NCBI GenBank assembly: GCA_029983695.1
Contig: JASBZB010000019.1
Span: 1 to 64,000 of the forward strand
Length of the DNA: 64,000 bases
Direction of reading: 5' to 3'
Origin: Lutispora sp003527145
GTDB lineage: Bacteria; Bacillota; Clostridia; Lutisporales; Lutisporaceae
Shown: in pieces, positions 8,996-16,789 of the stretch
Layout: every line of letters starts with the position of its first letter
Numbering within the stretch: the stretch's first letter is position 1
Made by a program: the position numbers and the translations under genes
Notes under the pieces: model-generated
Databases searched by the model: none
What the model was told of the DNA's origin: nothing
The model's input: the letters and a program-made list of their open reading frames with translations, nothing else

Positions 8996-9554
8996 ACAAC
9001 ATCTTCTCTAAAATCATTATAAAAAAACTTATATCTTTTTCGCCTTTTCTCAGCATTGTAAGCATATTATCAAATATGAATTCTGATGTTTTTTCTTTTG
9101 AAAAACTATCAGTCCAGGGATAATGTCTTAATCTATCATCCATATCCATCAATGTAGTTATTCTATTACGAATTTTATCCATATATTCATGCTCTTTTTT
9201 CTTGCCGATAATCTTTTCCTGAGTTTTCAGCAAAGAAAGATGTTCCAGCCAATTGTCTTTGAAGCTTTCAAGATAAAGGTATAGGCTGCTATAAATCTTC
9301 TCCAAATTGTTATAAAAATTACTATTTGAAAAGCTCTGCCAGTCAATCCCGGCAAAAGCTCCGTCCCAAAAGTCCTCAATAACTGCTATTAATAAATGTG
9401 CCTTTGACGGAAAGTAGTTATATACTGTGCCAATAGCTATACCACTGTCTTGTGCTACAGAGCGTATATTTATTTTTGTTATGCCTTGCGTTATGGCAAT
9501 ATTCTTGGCTGCAGATAAGATAGTCTTCTTTTGGGTTTCATTGTTATAAGGCAT
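8988..9554 (-). CDS. TetR/AcrR family transcriptional regulator
   Basis: A 188-residue regulator. Residues about 10-50 are a TetR HTH: ILSAAKNIAITQGITKINIR, then AIGTVYNYFPSKAHLL, the recognition-helix region. The rest is a helical ligand-binding domain with no recognisable signature. The start has GAGGTGG nine bases upstream. TGAACATTGTTCA lies 17 bases before the ATG and the same 13 bp recur before the downstream membrane-protein gene. This points to autoregulation and repression of both genes, as is usual for the family. The inducer is unknown. Confidence 0.9.
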   Translation of the reverse strand: MPYNNETQKKTILSAAKNIAITQGITKINIRSVAQDSGIAIGTVYNYFPSKAHLLIAVIEDFWDGAFAGIDWQSFSNSNFYNNLEKIYSSLYLYLESFKDNWLEHLSLLKTQEKIIGKKKEHEYMDKIRNRITTLMDMDDRLRHYPWTDSFSKEKTSEFIFDNMLTMLRKGEKDISFFIMILEKMLSY

Positions 9555-9570
9555 TTCAATTTACCACCTC

Positions 9571-9583
9571 TGAACATTGTTCA
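9571..9583. promoter_or_regulatory. TetR operator 2 (TGAACATTGTTCA)
   Basis: An identical copy of the operator at 8936-8948, sited between the likely promoter (TATAATA just upstream on the minus strand) and the start of the tetR-like gene. Confidence 0.75.
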
Positions 9584-9702
9584 TTCTTATTATATAATAT
9601 ACTTTTTAAACTATCAATATATTTTTTTTACCTAATTAATCCATATTTGCAATAAATAAATGCTATAATCAAATTATACTATACCTTAAGGAGGATATTG
9701 CC

Positions 9703-10797
9703 ATGCCTAAATCTTATAATGAAATTTGCCAATCTGCTAAATATAAGCTTACCGGTCACGGTGACAGGCGAATCGATGCGCTGATGGAGTGCTTTGAACA
9801 TATGGATCCATCTATGGAGGCTGACATTTATGGGACAGGCGGTATAATCAACGATTTTGAAAAAGATATTGCATGTTTTCTCGGGAAAGAGAATGCGGTG
9901 TTTTTTCCCAGCGAAACCATGGCACAGCAAATAGCTTTGCGGATATGGTGTGATGCAAAGGGTTTGAAAAATGTGGCTTATCATCCCCTTTGCCATCTAG
10001 AAATTCATGAAAAAGACGGTATGAAAATACTTCACCATTTAGAGCCAACTTTACTCGGCACCAAAGATAGGCTTTTCAACATGGAGGACCTGAAGTCCGT
10101 AAATAAACCAATTGCATGCTTGCTGGTCGAACTTCCCCAGCGTGAAATAGGCGGCCAGCTGCCTCCTTGGGAGGAATTGATCAGCATTTCGGAGTTCTGT
10201 AAGAACGGAGGAATAAAGCTTCATCTGGATGGTGCCCGCCTTTTTGAGATACTTCCTTATTACAATAAATCTGCTGCTGATATCTGCAGCCTGTTTGACA
10301 GCGTCTATATCTCTTTTTATAAAGGCTTGGGGGGTATTGCCGGAGCTATGCTTGCCGGAAGGACTGAATTCATTGAGAATGCTAAGGTCTGGAAAAGAAG
10401 GCACGGCGGTGACCTTATAAGCCTGTATCCCTATATAGTCAGTGCTAAGCATTCCATGAACAAACGTATAGGAAATATGGGAAAATACTGGCAGCATGCT
10501 TTGACCGCAGCCGAACGATTAAACAAAATAGAAGGTGTAAGTACCGTACCCGAGGTGCCGGTTTGCAATATGTTTCATGCCTATTTTGACACTACCAAAG
10601 AAAATCTGGAAAGCATATTTGCAGATATTATTGAAAAATACAACCTTGCTATAGTAAGAAATATCAGAGAAATAGACAACTCAATTTGTAAATCTGAATT
10701 GTCCTTTGGCGACAGCTTCGAACTCATTCCACAAGAAATTTTGGATAAGGCCTTTGAGCAGCTAGAGTCAGAATTTATTAAACTCGTAGAAAAATAA
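9703..10797 (+). CDS. PLP-dependent threonine aldolase / beta-eliminating lyase family protein
   Basis: A 364-residue enzyme of the beta-eliminating-lyase / low-specificity threonine aldolase type (fold type I PLP). Visible motifs are YGTGGIINDFEKDIACFLGK, LHLDGARLFE (the Asp that binds the PLP ring nitrogen) and SFYKGLGGIAGAML (the Schiff-base Lys). RKxHGG-like RRHGGDLIS follows. It would cleave beta-hydroxy amino acids such as threonine into glycine and an aldehyde, or a related substrate. AAGGAGG lies eight bases before the ATG. It is followed by a flavodoxin gene 61 bases downstream and may be co-transcribed with it. Confidence 0.82.
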   Translation: MPKSYNEICQSAKYKLTGHGDRRIDALMECFEHMDPSMEADIYGTGGIINDFEKDIACFLGKENAVFFPSETMAQQIALRIWCDAKGLKNVAYHPLCHLEIHEKDGMKILHHLEPTLLGTKDRLFNMEDLKSVNKPIACLLVELPQREIGGQLPPWEELISISEFCKNGGIKLHLDGARLFEILPYYNKSAADICSLFDSVYISFYKGLGGIAGAMLAGRTEFIENAKVWKRRHGGDLISLYPYIVSAKHSMNKRIGNMGKYWQHALTAAERLNKIEGVSTVPEVPVCNMFHAYFDTTKENLESIFADIIEKYNLAIVRNIREIDNSICKSELSFGDSFELIPQEILDKAFEQLESEFIKLVEK

Positions 10798-10858
10798 GAA
10801 TCAGCATCATCAATGGGAGCCAACCGCCCCAACAGATCAACTAAGAAAGGAGTGTATT

Positions 10859-11332
10859 ATGATCATGAAAATTGGCATTATAGTTCATTCTCACACAGGC
10901 AACACCTATTCTGTTGCCGAAAGACTCAAGGAAAGATTAATGGTAACAGGACATTCACTGGCACTGGAAAGAGTAAGTGCTTTTAATGATGAGCAAGCAA
11001 AGGCCGGAAGCATCCGACTTAAAGAAGTTCCCGAGATCAGCGGATACGATGCACTGGTTTTCGCTGCTCCAGTGCAGGGTTTCTCGCTTTCATCGGTTAT
11101 GAAGGCCTATCTGACCCAAGTCCCAACATTGAAAAATAAAAAAGTTGCCTGCTTTGTCACCGAATTCTTCCCCTATCCTTGGATGGGAGGGAATAGAGCA
11201 ATCCTTCAAATGAAAAGTCTTTGTGAATCCAAGGGAGCCGAAATTTGCGGCACAGGTGTCATAAACTGGTCAAGTTCACAAAGGAATAGCATGATCGCAC
11301 AACTTATTGAAAGATTGAGCAGCTCATTTTAA
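10859..11332 (+). CDS. Flavodoxin family protein
   Basis: A 157-residue single-domain protein. HSHTGNTYSVAERLKERL is the T/S-x-T-G-N-T phosphate-binding loop for FMN, and FAAPVQGFSLSSVMKAYL is the second flavin-contact loop. The length fits short-chain flavodoxins or NAD(P)H-dependent FMN reductases. AAAGGAG lies seven bases before the ATG at 10859; a second ATG two codons on is also possible. No electron partner is adjacent except the PLP lyase upstream. Confidence 0.8.
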   Translation: MIMKIGIIVHSHTGNTYSVAERLKERLMVTGHSLALERVSAFNDEQAKAGSIRLKEVPEISGYDALVFAAPVQGFSLSSVMKAYLTQVPTLKNKKVACFVTEFFPYPWMGGNRAILQMKSLCESKGAEICGTGVINWSSSQRNSMIAQLIERLSSSF

Positions 11333-11480
11333 TTTTATCTTGTCATTCATTAGATATCTCTTCAGTTTAAACTATTCTGTAAATATGAATATAAGAAGGG
11401 AAATATGAGGTATTTCCGGTTGCAGCCGAAGTTAATGTAGCTGTAAAAAACCATATCATATCGAACATTGAGCTGGTGAA

Positions 11481-11511
11481 GCGAATAGGGGCCGGAGCGG
11501 CCCCTATTCGC
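11481..11511. terminator. 13-bp perfect inverted repeat at the end of queG
   Basis: GCGAATAGGGGCC and GGCCCCTATTCGC flank a five-base loop, with the queG stop codon inside one arm. No U-run follows, so it could be a weak terminator or a 3'-end stabilising hairpin. Nothing else is seen in 11333-11480. Confidence 0.45.
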
Positions 11512-12394
11512 GCAATATCTTACAGCTTCTGAGCAATACCTTTCTGCCTCTCCAGCCGAAGGCCCTGTTTCCATATCTTCTTATGAATTCCTTGTTGGAA
11601 ATCCGGCTAAGCTCTTCACAATCAACGCTGTATATGAGATTCTTCTTGAATTCTTCCATTATTGTTTTTTCGACCTTTTGATTATGGGGGCATACATCCT
11701 GGCAAACATCACAGCCCCATACCAATCGATGCTTCTTTAATATCCCTATATCCTCATCGTTAAGCTCTTCCTTCTTTTGGGTTATATAGGACTTGCATCT
11801 CAATGGATCTATTGTGAAATCTCCCAATATGCACTGCCCGGGACAGCTTCTTACACAGTTAAAGCATTTGAGGCAGGTCCTTCCCTGGGGCCTATCCGCT
11901 TCAAAGGGATAATTGTTGAGTATATAGCCGATGAACACATAAGAGCCGTATTTGTCTGTTATTATGTGGTTATTGATCCCCCAAAAGCCAAGGCCGGCTT
12001 TATAAGCCAGATATCTGTCGCTTAAGGGGCCTGCATCTACAAAAGCCTTATAATGAAACCCCTCTATTCTCCGGTCCAAAAATCTTCCAATGGCTTCAAG
12101 CTTTTCCTTGACTATTATATGGTAATCCATACCATAAGCATATTTGGATAGATTAGCTCCCTCTGCGTTCCCCGTATAATAAGGAAACAGGCATACTATT
12201 ACTGACTTCACATCCTCCAGGGTCAGGCTCGGATTTATCCTTCTTTCAAAATCCTTTTCCTCAAGGCCTGATATATGCCCTCTTTCAATCTGTCTTCTCC
12301 ATACTTTTTCAAAGTCATAGTATGGCCCCGGGGGAGCTATTCCTACATATTCTATATTTATTGAATTGCAAAAGCTTATCAGTTCTTCCTTCAT
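11504..12394 (-). CDS. queG: Epoxyqueuosine reductase QueG (short form)
   Basis: A 296-residue iron-sulfur/cobalamin enzyme that reduces epoxyqueuosine to queuosine in the tRNA anticodon loop. Two ferredoxin-like clusters are visible: CLKCFNCVRSCPGQC and CDVCQDVCPHN. The cobalamin-domain region contains YAYGMDYH and FVDAGPLSDRYLAYKAGLGFWG, with the catalytic Asp of FVDAGP. It lacks the C-terminal HEAT-repeat extension of longer homologues, which is common in Clostridia. ATG at 12394 has GGAAGG six bases upstream and is preferred to the frame start at 12412. Confidence 0.88.
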   Translation of the reverse strand: MKEELISFCNSINIEYVGIAPPGPYYDFEKVWRRQIERGHISGLEEKDFERRINPSLTLEDVKSVIVCLFPYYTGNAEGANLSKYAYGMDYHIIVKEKLEAIGRFLDRRIEGFHYKAFVDAGPLSDRYLAYKAGLGFWGINNHIITDKYGSYVFIGYILNNYPFEADRPQGRTCLKCFNCVRSCPGQCILGDFTIDPLRCKSYITQKKEELNDEDIGILKKHRLVWGCDVCQDVCPHNQKVEKTIMEEFKKNLIYSVDCEELSRISNKEFIRRYGNRAFGWRGRKVLLRSCKILRE

Positions 12395-12473
12395 TTGCAT
12401 CCTTCCAGTCACCTTTTACTCAATTCTTGAATTTAATACTATCTATATAATATCAAAAACCGTCATAATTTAC

Positions 12474-12502
12474 TTGAATTTAATATCATATATTGCTATA
12501 TT
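12474..12502 (+). promoter_or_regulatory. Sigma-A-type promoter of the ABC exporter operon
   Basis: TTGAAT (12474-12479), a 17-bp spacer and TATATT (12497-12502), 35 bases upstream of the first ATG. Confidence 0.55.
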
Positions 12503-12536
12503 TATTTGTGAAATACAGGCAGGATGGGGGGAGAAA

Positions 12537-13514
12537 ATGATTGAAGTTGAAGCTTTGAATAAAAGCTTTAAGGTTGCAAAAAGAGGTGCCGGCGTCGGTG
12601 CCGCATTAAAATCCTTGTTCAAACCTGATTATTCCAGAGTTCAAGCCTTAGAGGACATTTCTTTTAAAATCGATGAAAGCGAAATAGTGGGCTACATAGG
12701 GCCTAATGGTGCAGGCAAGTCAACTACCATTAAGATCATAAGCGGAATATTAGTCCCTGACAGCGGTAAATGCAATATTCTTGGCAACACTCCCTGGAAA
12801 AATAGAATCAAGCATGTTAAGAATATCGGCGTAGTTTTCGGCCAGCGTTCTCAGCTTTGGTGGGATGTTCCCGTGATTGACTCTTACAATTTGCTTAAGG
12901 ATATCTATAAAATTCCGGATAAAGATTTTAAAAATAATCTTGAATTGTTAACATCAACTTTGGATTTATCTGGGTTATTGACGACTCCTGTGCGCCAATT
13001 AAGCCTTGGTCAAAGAATGAGATGCGAAATTGCTGCCTCTTTGCTTCATAGTCCTAAAATTTTGTTTCTTGATGAACCGACAATAGGTCTTGATGCGGTT
13101 TCTAAAATTGCAGTGCGCAATTTCATTAAAACCATAAATAAAGAAAAAAAGGTTACTGTTATATTGACAACCCATGACATGAACGATATTGAGGCTTTGG
13201 CCGACAGAATAATACTGATAGGAAAAGGCAGGCTCTTGCTTGATGGCAATTTGACAGATTTAAAAAATAAATATGTGACTCATAAAACCTTAACCGTTTA
13301 TTTTGCTGAAAGCCATGAGGATATAGATATTGAAGGGACAACCATTCTATTTAAATCCAAGGAAAGACTATCAGTATCTGTAGATTTAAACAAAATTAAA
13401 GTGTCAGAGGTTATAGGCTTGTTATCAAATAAACTGGATATCATTGATGTTTCTGTGGACAGCAGACCGATTGAAGAGATTATAGTTGACTTATATAAGG
13501 AATATCAGATATGA
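12537..13514 (+). CDS. ABC-2 type exporter, ATP-binding protein
   Basis: A 325-residue nucleotide-binding subunit. Walker A is GPNGAGKSTT, the signature is LSLGQRMRCEIA (LSLGQ, the variant typical of ABC-2 exporters), Walker B is ILFLDEPTIGLD, and the switch His lies in LTTHDMND. The N-terminus with FKPDYSRVQALEDISFKI and the C-terminal extension resemble the DrrA/YhaQ-like group that pairs with two PF06182-type permeases. ATG at 12537 follows GGGGGGAG. The stop overlaps the next ATG (ATGA), so translation is coupled to the permease gene. Confidence 0.92.
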   Translation: MIEVEALNKSFKVAKRGAGVGAALKSLFKPDYSRVQALEDISFKIDESEIVGYIGPNGAGKSTTIKIISGILVPDSGKCNILGNTPWKNRIKHVKNIGVVFGQRSQLWWDVPVIDSYNLLKDIYKIPDKDFKNNLELLTSTLDLSGLLTTPVRQLSLGQRMRCEIAASLLHSPKILFLDEPTIGLDAVSKIAVRNFIKTINKEKKVTVILTTHDMNDIEALADRIILIGKGRLLLDGNLTDLKNKYVTHKTLTVYFAESHEDIDIEGTTILFKSKERLSVSVDLNKIKVSEVIGLLSNKLDIIDVSVDSRPIEEIIVDLYKEYQI

Positions 13515-14314
13515 AGGCTTATTACTCTTTATTTAAAATGCGATTGCTGAAGGGATTGCAATATAGGGTTGCAGCTCTGGCCGGGGTTTGTACTCAATTC
13601 TTCTGGGGTTTCATGTTCATAATGATTTTTGAAGCCTTTTATAACAGTACAACGGCTTCCCAGCCCATATCCTTAAGGGAATTGATCCAGGTATTATGGC
13701 TGCAGCAAAGCTTTCTGGTTTTTATTATGTTATGGTATAGGGATACCGAGCTTATAAGTCTTATAACCAGCGGCAACATTGCTTATGAGCTTTGCCGACC
13801 GTCAGACCTGTATAATTTATGGTATGCTAAGCTTATAGCTCAAAGGCTCTCCGGGGCAGCTCTCAGATGCTTCCCCATAATAATTGCAGCCTCATTATTG
13901 CCCTATCCCTATAATTTTTCTTTACCCCCGAGTTTTACATCTTTCATGCTATTTCTAATCACCTTGACATTAGGCCTGATTTTAATTGTAGCAATTTCCA
14001 TGCTGATTTATATATCTATTTTTTACACCATGTCTCCGACCGGCTCTCTATTGATTATGGGTACATTTGGTGAGTTTTTTTCTGGTTTGATCATTCCGGT
14101 GCCGTTGATGCCCGACGGTTTAAAAAGACTGGTATACCTGCTTCCCTTCAGATATTCCTCCGACTTGCCCTTCAGGATCTATGCGGGGAACATAGGAATA
14201 AAGGAAGCCGTGCTCAGCATTGGTGTTCAAGTTATATGGATAATTCTCCTCATAACCTTAGGAAAGCTTTGGATGAAAAAAGCTTTAAAAAGAGTAGTAA
14301 TCCAGGGAGGTTGA
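13511..14314 (+). CDS. ABC-2 family exporter permease 1
   Basis: A 267-residue permease with six hydrophobic segments. The N-terminus MKAYYSLFKMRLLKGLQYRVAA is a cytosolic lead-in. ELCRPSDLYNLWYAKLIAQRL follows helix 2, which is typical of the PF06182 (DUF990) ABC-2 group. The substrate cannot be deduced. The ATG overlaps the stop of the ATPase gene by four bases. It forms a heterodimeric exporter with the next gene. Confidence 0.85.
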   Translation: MKAYYSLFKMRLLKGLQYRVAALAGVCTQFFWGFMFIMIFEAFYNSTTASQPISLRELIQVLWLQQSFLVFIMLWYRDTELISLITSGNIAYELCRPSDLYNLWYAKLIAQRLSGAALRCFPIIIAASLLPYPYNFSLPPSFTSFMLFLITLTLGLILIVAISMLIYISIFYTMSPTGSLLIMGTFGEFFSGLIIPVPLMPDGLKRLVYLLPFRYSSDLPFRIYAGNIGIKEAVLSIGVQVIWIILLITLGKLWMKKALKRVVIQGG

Positions 14315-14319
14315 TACTG

Positions 14320-15102
14320 ATGAAGCTATACTTAAGATATATTTCAATACTATTTAAAAGCCAAATGGAATACAGAACCTCCTTTATCCTTCTTTCCATA
14401 GGACAGTTTTTCGTGCCCTTTTTAGTTTTTGTATCTATATTTTTATTTTTTCAAAGATTTCCTAATATAGCCGGCTGGTCGCTTTATGAGGTAGCCTTAT
14501 GCTATTCTGTCGTTCATATAGCCTTTTCCTTAAGTGAGTGCTTTGCAAGGGGTTTCGACTCTTTTTCCTCTTTGATCATTAACGGCGACTTTGACAGGAT
14601 TCTGGTCAGGCCGCGTACAGCAATCCTTCAAGTTTTAGGGTCGAAATTTGAGTTTACAAGGATAGGACGTCTTGCACAAAGCATCATTGTGTTGATTTTT
14701 TCATTAGCTAATATCAATATTGCTTGGGATCCATATAAGGCAATAACTTTAATGTTCATGATAATAAGCGGAATCTTTATTTTTGCAGGAATATATATGC
14801 TCGGCGCTACCCTATGCTTTTGGACGATAGAAGGCATAGAGGTGGTTAATATCTTTACGGACGGCGGCAGGGAAATGACACAATATCCTTTAAGCATATA
14901 TAAGGAATGGGTAAGAAAATTCTTTACCTTTGTCATTCCCTTCGGAACGGTAAATTACCTTCCCCTCATGTTTGTATTGGACAAGGCTCAGGGAAATAAG
15001 TATATATATATGTTTGCTCCTCTTCTGGGAATGCTTTTTATAATCCCTTGCATTCTCATATGGACTTTAGGTGTTAAGCATTATAAATCAACAGGTTCAT
15101 AA
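14320..15102 (+). CDS. ABC-2 family exporter permease 2
   Basis: A 260-residue membrane protein paralogous in layout to permease 1. RYISILFKSQMEYRTSFILL is the N-terminal lead-in, GDFDRILVRPRTAILQVLGSK matches the RPxxxxxQ loop of this family, and about six helices are predicted. ATG at 14320 follows GGGAGG, five bases after the previous stop. An upstream frame start at 14236 would overlap permease 1 by nearly 80 bases and is rejected. Confidence 0.85.
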   Translation: MKLYLRYISILFKSQMEYRTSFILLSIGQFFVPFLVFVSIFLFFQRFPNIAGWSLYEVALCYSVVHIAFSLSECFARGFDSFSSLIINGDFDRILVRPRTAILQVLGSKFEFTRIGRLAQSIIVLIFSLANINIAWDPYKAITLMFMIISGIFIFAGIYMLGATLCFWTIEGIEVVNIFTDGGREMTQYPLSIYKEWVRKFFTFVIPFGTVNYLPLMFVLDKAQGNKYIYMFAPLLGMLFIIPCILIWTLGVKHYKSTGS

Positions 15103-15116
15103 TTAAAAGAAACATC

Positions 15117-15146
15117 GAGAAGCAAAAAGAATCGTCCCCGATGCTT
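15117..15146. repeat. Dispersed 30-bp repeat, copy A (REP-like)
   Basis: GAGAAGCAAAAAGAA-T-CGTCCCCGATGCTT is repeated at 40037-40066 with a single T/C difference. The AAGCA/TGCTT ends can form a short stem. Both copies lie immediately after a stop codon. Confidence 0.7.
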
Positions 15147-15157
15147 TACAACAACTC

Positions 15158-15186
15158 TTGACAAATATATTTAACGAACGTACAAT
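15158..15186 (+). promoter_or_regulatory. Strong sigma-A-type promoter of the HD/XRE pair
   Basis: TTGACA (15158-15163), exactly 17 bp, then TACAAT (15181-15186). The 120-base leader to the HD gene holds one possible 17-codon frame from 15239 with a poor ribosome binding site. Confidence 0.7.
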
Positions 15187-15307
15187 ATATCTAACATTCA
15201 ATAGAAAGTTGTTTCCATTGGCTATGTAAGCAGGTATTATGAAGCTGATGAAGGATGCCGCTGAGGCAATTTGTTTGAAGAAGTATAAATGATTGGAGGA
15301 AATTATA

Positions 15308-15901
15308 ATGACAAGCACGATCACAAGAGACAAAGCTCTGGAACTGCTTATGAAGTATAACAAGGATCCGTTCCATATCTTGCACGGACTGACTGTATCC
15401 GGCGTAATGAAGTGGTATGCCGAGAACCATGGATATGCAAATGAATCCGAATATTGGGAGATTGTAGGGCTGCTTCACGATATCGATTATGAAATATTCC
15501 CGGAGGAGCATTGTGTTAAAGCTCAGGAATTGCTGCGGGAAGCAAATGTCGGTGAAGAAATGATATATTCTATCTGCAGCCATGGCTACGGCATATGCGT
15601 GGATATGAAGCCCAACCATCTTATGGAGAAAATATTATATGCTGCCGATGAGCTTACCGGCTTGATCGGTGCGGCTGTAAGAATGCGCCCTTCAAAAAGT
15701 GCTATGGACCTGGAGCTTTCCAGCTTAAAAAAGAAATTTAAAGACAAAAAATTTGCAGCAGGCTGCTCTCGGGATATTATAGAAAATGGAGCCGCTATGC
15801 TGGGCTGGAGTTTGGATGAGCTTCTTGAGAAAACAATATTGGCGATGAGATCCTGCGAGGAGTCTGTGAACAGCGCAATGAAAGATTTAAAGCTGGCATA
15901 G
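15308..15901 (+). CDS. HD domain hydrolase
   Basis: A 197-residue protein of the small HD-domain family. The H...HD...D signature is visible: HILHGLTVSGVMKWYAE (first His), VGLLHDIDYE (HD), and the later Asp in AADELTGLIGA. The substrate is unknown; relatives hydrolyse phosphoesters or nucleotides. ATG at 15308 follows GGAGG at about eight bases. The XRE-cupin gene begins 38 bases downstream, so the two are probably co-transcribed from the promoter at 15158. Confidence 0.85.
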   Translation: MTSTITRDKALELLMKYNKDPFHILHGLTVSGVMKWYAENHGYANESEYWEIVGLLHDIDYEIFPEEHCVKAQELLREANVGEEMIYSICSHGYGICVDMKPNHLMEKILYAADELTGLIGAAVRMRPSKSAMDLELSSLKKKFKDKKFAAGCSRDIIENGAAMLGWSLDELLEKTILAMRSCEESVNSAMKDLKLA

Positions 15902-15939
15902 ATCTATTTTCCATTCTATTTATAATAGGAGGTTCTTGA

Positions 15940-16491
15940 ATGAATTTAAACGCAATAATCGCAGCAAATCTGAAGCGGCTTCGCATGGAGAGAAACCTGA
16001 GCTTAGGTCAGCTGGCAGAACTATCAGATGTCAGCAAGGTTATGCTGGGCCAAATCGAAAAAGGCGAGTCAAATCCCACCATCAACATGCTGTGGAAAAT
16101 TGCAAACGGCCTTAAAGTACCATATACTGTTTTGCTTGATGAGCAGGAAAATGATTCGGAATTCATTTCACGGGATCAGAGAAAGGAGCAGCAAGATTTA
16201 AACGGACATTACCGGATTTTCAGGTACTATAACAGCACTCCAAGGCGAAATTTTGAACTATTCATGATAGAGCTCGATGCCGGAACGGAGTATGCTTCTG
16301 TAGGGCATTCCGAGAAATCCCAGGAATATCTTATTGTATTGGAAGGCAGCCTATGCCTTAAGTCCGGTGAGAATGAATATAATTTGAGTCAGGAAGACTC
16401 CATCTGCTTCTTTTCTGCAAATCCGCATGCTTACATCAATACAGGAGATTGTACGGTAAAGGCTATCCTGATAAATTACTATCCAAGCTAA
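15940..16491 (+). CDS. XRE-family regulator with C-terminal cupin domain
   Basis: A 183-residue regulator. Residues about 6-62 are an XRE HTH (LKRLRMERNLSLGQLAELSDVSK and MLGQIEKGESNPTINMLWKIANGLKVP). Residues about 105-182 form a cupin-2 barrel (YASVGHSEKSQEYLIVLEGSL, then SICFFSANPHAYIN). Such proteins usually control a nearby amino-acid, polyamine or drug gene, with the cupin sensing the ligand. AGGAGG lies seven bases before the ATG. The stop codon touches repeat copy 2. Confidence 0.9.
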   Translation: MNLNAIIAANLKRLRMERNLSLGQLAELSDVSKVMLGQIEKGESNPTINMLWKIANGLKVPYTVLLDEQENDSEFISRDQRKEQQDLNGHYRIFRYYNSTPRRNFELFMIELDAGTEYASVGHSEKSQEYLIVLEGSLCLKSGENEYNLSQEDSICFFSANPHAYINTGDCTVKAILINYYPS

Positions 16492-16587
16492 ATTGATCTG
16501 TTGTAGTAGTTGATAAAAGAGTATTTCACTGGACTTAGCCTTGAAGCTTTATACTTGTTATCAACTACCACAACGAGTTAAATTAAC
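16491..16587. repeat. Dispersed inverted-repeat element, copy 2 (short form)
   Basis: The ends GATCTGTTGTAGTAGTTGATAA and TTATCAACTACCACAACGAG pair over about 17 bp with one mismatch. Compared with copy 1 it lacks the segment between two CTTAGCC direct repeats, as expected from slippage deletion. It starts at the stop codon of the XRE-cupin gene. Confidence 0.75.
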
Positions 16588-16635
16588 TTCTATGTATTTG
16601 CTTATATGGGAGTATAAAATATTGCAATATATTGA

Positions 16636-16770
16636 AAGAGGCTGTTGCATAACGCATTCAACCTGTCATTCTGAAAGAGCAAAGCGACTGAAGAATCTTT
16701 TTGCTGCAATGTCTTAAAGATTCTTCGCTGTGCTCAGAATAACAAAATTGGAATTTTGCAACAGCCTCTT
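16636..16770. repeat. MITE-like hairpin element with 14-bp perfect inverted ends
   Basis: AAGAGGCTGTTGCA at 16636-16649 and its exact complement at 16757-16770 bound the element. Inside, ATTCTGA...GAAGAATCTTT pairs with AAAGATTCTTCGCT...TCAGAAT. It may also terminate the converging genes ending at 16491 and 16790. Confidence 0.7.
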
Positions 16771-16789
16771 ATTTTAATTTGGAGGCCTT

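Noticed and set aside
12366..12536. N-terminal extension of the ABC ATPase
   Set aside because: It crosses the promoter at 12474-12502 and overlaps queG; ATG at 12537 has the ribosome binding site.
14236..14319. Upstream start of ABC permease 2
   Set aside because: It overlaps permease 1 and lacks a site; ATG at 14320 follows GGGAGG.
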